Shown piece after piece: positions 62,605 to 64,000 of a DNA stretch of 64,000 nt. This DNA comes from Robinsoniella peoriensis (GTDB lineage Bacteria > Bacillota > Clostridia > Lachnospirales > Lachnospiraceae). Numbering within the stretch: position 1 is the first letter of the stretch; each line of letters opens with the position of its first letter. The notes below the pieces were generated by a model. The model saw only the letters and a program-made list of their open reading frames with translations, was not told where the DNA came from and made no database searches. The position numbers and the translations under genes were made by a program. The stretch spans positions 62,001 to 126,000 of the forward strand of contig NZ_JTGN01000005.1 of the NCBI RefSeq assembly GCF_000797495.1, in the 5' to 3' direction.

Positions 62605-63903
62605 ATGGAGAAACCTGTGAACACAGCACAAAAAACAAAATCTTTGCGAAAACACCCGCTTATAGAATTATTAAAACATAACAAAGGAAATCCAAGAACT
62701 CTGATATTAATGGAGCCGCTATGGGGTATTCCATATAATCTGATCGCACCTTTTGCCACACTATATATGTACTCACAGGGAATAACGGACGTACAAATCG
62801 GACTGATTTTGTCTATTTCCATGTTTGTTCAGGTGTTCTTTTCCTTCTTTGGCGGCATCATAACAGATAAGATGGGGCGAAAATTTACAACCATGATGGG
62901 TGATTTCTTTGGTTGGACTGTTGCTTGCCTGATATGGAGCATATCGGGTAACTTCTGGCTCTTTTTAATTGCAGTTTTGTTCAACAGCTTTGAGCAGATT
63001 AACCAGACCGCATGGTATTGCTTATTGATTGAAGATGCGGAACCCAAAGATTTATTGGGAATATATACTTGGGTGAATATCGGCGGATTGATTGCAATCT
63101 TTTTTGCACCGATTTCTGGATTGCTGATCAATTCCTTTACTGTGGTTCCGGTTGTCAGGGTTTTATATTTGGTTTTCGCTGTGAATATGCTGATTAAGGT
63201 AATTGTTACTTTTCGGTATTGTAAAGAAACCCGGCAAGGCAAGATCCGAATGGCTGAGACTAAAGATACCCCTGTTTCACGGATGTTATATGAATACAAG
63301 TATTTGATACCTAAAGTGCTGAAGAATAAAGAGATTATGAAAGTACTTATTGTCTCCGTGATATTGTATATCACGAATCTGGTCAGCACCAATTTCTTTA
63401 GTTTGTACGCAACACAAGAGTTAGGTATAGAATCGCGCTATCTGGCTTTTTTTCCGATTTTGAACGCGGCTGTGATGTTGATTTTCTTGATAGGAATACA
63501 GCACCGATTGGAATTCGTGAAATTCCGCATCCCTATGTGGAGCGGTTTGGTATTGTATGCTGCAGCAGCGATACTTCTGATACTGGCACCGAATGGTAAT
63601 ATGCCGTTTATTATTATTTATGTCTTTGTTGTGGCAGTAGCCGGTTCTCTTGTCATGCCTCGTAAGGATGCCTTGATCCAGCTAAGTATTAATCCGGAGG
63701 AGCGGGCTCGTATTAATGCGTTGATTATGTCCTTCACGATTGCTTTTTCTTCACCATTCGGTTATTTTGCAGGGTGGTTATCAAGTATTGACCGCCGGCT
63801 GCCATTTGTGTTTACATTTATTTTATTTATTGTGGCAATCATAATCGTGGGTCGCATCCGTGATCCCGAATTTGCTAAGGAGCATGAAGAGGCTGATAAT
63901 TAA
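62605..63903 (+). CDS. Major facilitator superfamily transporter
   Basis: 432 residues with about twelve membrane segments and the MFS loop motif GGIITDKMGRKFTTMMGDF between helices 2 and 3 (about 88-106). The second half begins with a basic loop (CKETRQGKIRMAETKDTPVSR). The substrate is not deducible; drug or metabolite efflux is possible. It has no adjacent regulator in the window. Confidence 0.88.
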   Translation: MEKPVNTAQKTKSLRKHPLIELLKHNKGNPRTLILMEPLWGIPYNLIAPFATLYMYSQGITDVQIGLILSISMFVQVFFSFFGGIITDKMGRKFTTMMGDFFGWTVACLIWSISGNFWLFLIAVLFNSFEQINQTAWYCLLIEDAEPKDLLGIYTWVNIGGLIAIFFAPISGLLINSFTVVPVVRVLYLVFAVNMLIKVIVTFRYCKETRQGKIRMAETKDTPVSRMLYEYKYLIPKVLKNKEIMKVLIVSVILYITNLVSTNFFSLYATQELGIESRYLAFFPILNAAVMLIFLIGIQHRLEFVKFRIPMWSGLVLYAAAAILLILAPNGNMPFIIIYVFVVAVAGSLVMPRKDALIQLSINPEERARINALIMSFTIAFSSPFGYFAGWLSSIDRRLPFVFTFILFIVAIIIVGRIRDPEFAKEHEEADN

Positions 63904-64000
63904 TGGGGGTTATCTTCCGATAGCATCTAATATCGCTGAAATGAGTGAAACCTATTTGGAATTTATTAACGAAATAATGTGAAATAGTGTGTTTCTATGA
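63904..64000 (+). other. Window tail, possible gene remnant
   Basis: No start is seen. One frame reads IASNIAEMSETYLEFINEIM then stop. The ending resembles the C terminus of the alpha/beta hydrolase at 48.9 kb (EYFLEFINE), so it may be the 3' remnant of a similar gene. This is a weak match. Confidence 0.25.

Overview
The window looks like a chromosomal segment of a gut Lachnospiraceae (Clostridia), most likely Blautia or a close relative. The grounds are the moderate AT content, strong AGGAGG-type ribosome sites, T-box leaders on leuA and pheST, and family-typical proteins: a DUF1540 protein, SpoIID and SleB family hydrolases, a split transketolase, and a C-A-T-C-A-T-R NRPS of the type described from human-gut Clostridia. 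The genus is an inference; no rRNA or other typing gene is present.

Left part (1-17 kb), mostly housekeeping: a T-box controlled leuA, two small Cys-rich proteins, a SleB-type cell-wall hydrolase, thrC, a small membrane protein, citrate synthase (minus strand), a probable 6S RNA with its own promoter and terminator, galM, a SpoIID-type protein, a YihY/BrkB membrane protein, T-box controlled pheS-pheT, a histidine phosphatase, and a DUF6512-like membrane protein on the minus strand.

Sugar region (17-32 kb): a LacI-type regulator, then a redox cassette (ECF sigma factor, zinc-finger anti-sigma, TlpA-like thioredoxin, 48-residue CxxC protein, 4Fe-4S membrane protein). Next come a sugar ABC transporter without its ATPase, a DUF5060/DUF4038-type glycosidase, a FucI-like isomerase, a split transketolase and an FGGY kinase. 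This gene set fits import and breakdown of a branched or unusual pentose. D-apiose is the best guess: glycosidase, isomerase, kinase, then two-subunit transketolase. A four-copy 73-bp hairpin repeat lies just before the kinase.

Nitrosative stress (32-35.5 kb): hcp and a ferredoxin-like gene, divergent from a Crp/Fnr regulator with a perfect palindrome in its leader.

Natural-product region (35.5-52 kb): a compact minus-strand operon runs NRPS (2453 aa, C-A-T-C-A-T-R), 7TM histidine kinase, HD-GYP response regulator, acyl-AMP ligase, acyl carrier protein. Divergent from it are a phosphopantetheinyl transferase, an alpha/beta hydrolase and a GGDEF diguanylate cyclase. The architecture predicts an N-acyl dipeptide aldehyde or a derived pyrazinone; a two-component system and c-di-GMP enzymes inside and beside the operon are unusual.

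Right part (52-64 kb), accessory: an RlmD-type rRNA methyltransferase with twelve Arg-rich 12-residue repeats at its N terminus; an AT-rich island with a DUF4062-like/helical-repeat protein and a metallophosphoesterase-SAVED fusion (probable anti-phage genes), with remnants of an RlmD-like and a DUF1016 nuclease gene; a TetR regulator; a short-chain dehydrogenase pseudogene carrying an in-frame 159-bp MITE-like insertion; an HXXEE membrane protein; a small conserved protein; and an MFS transporter.
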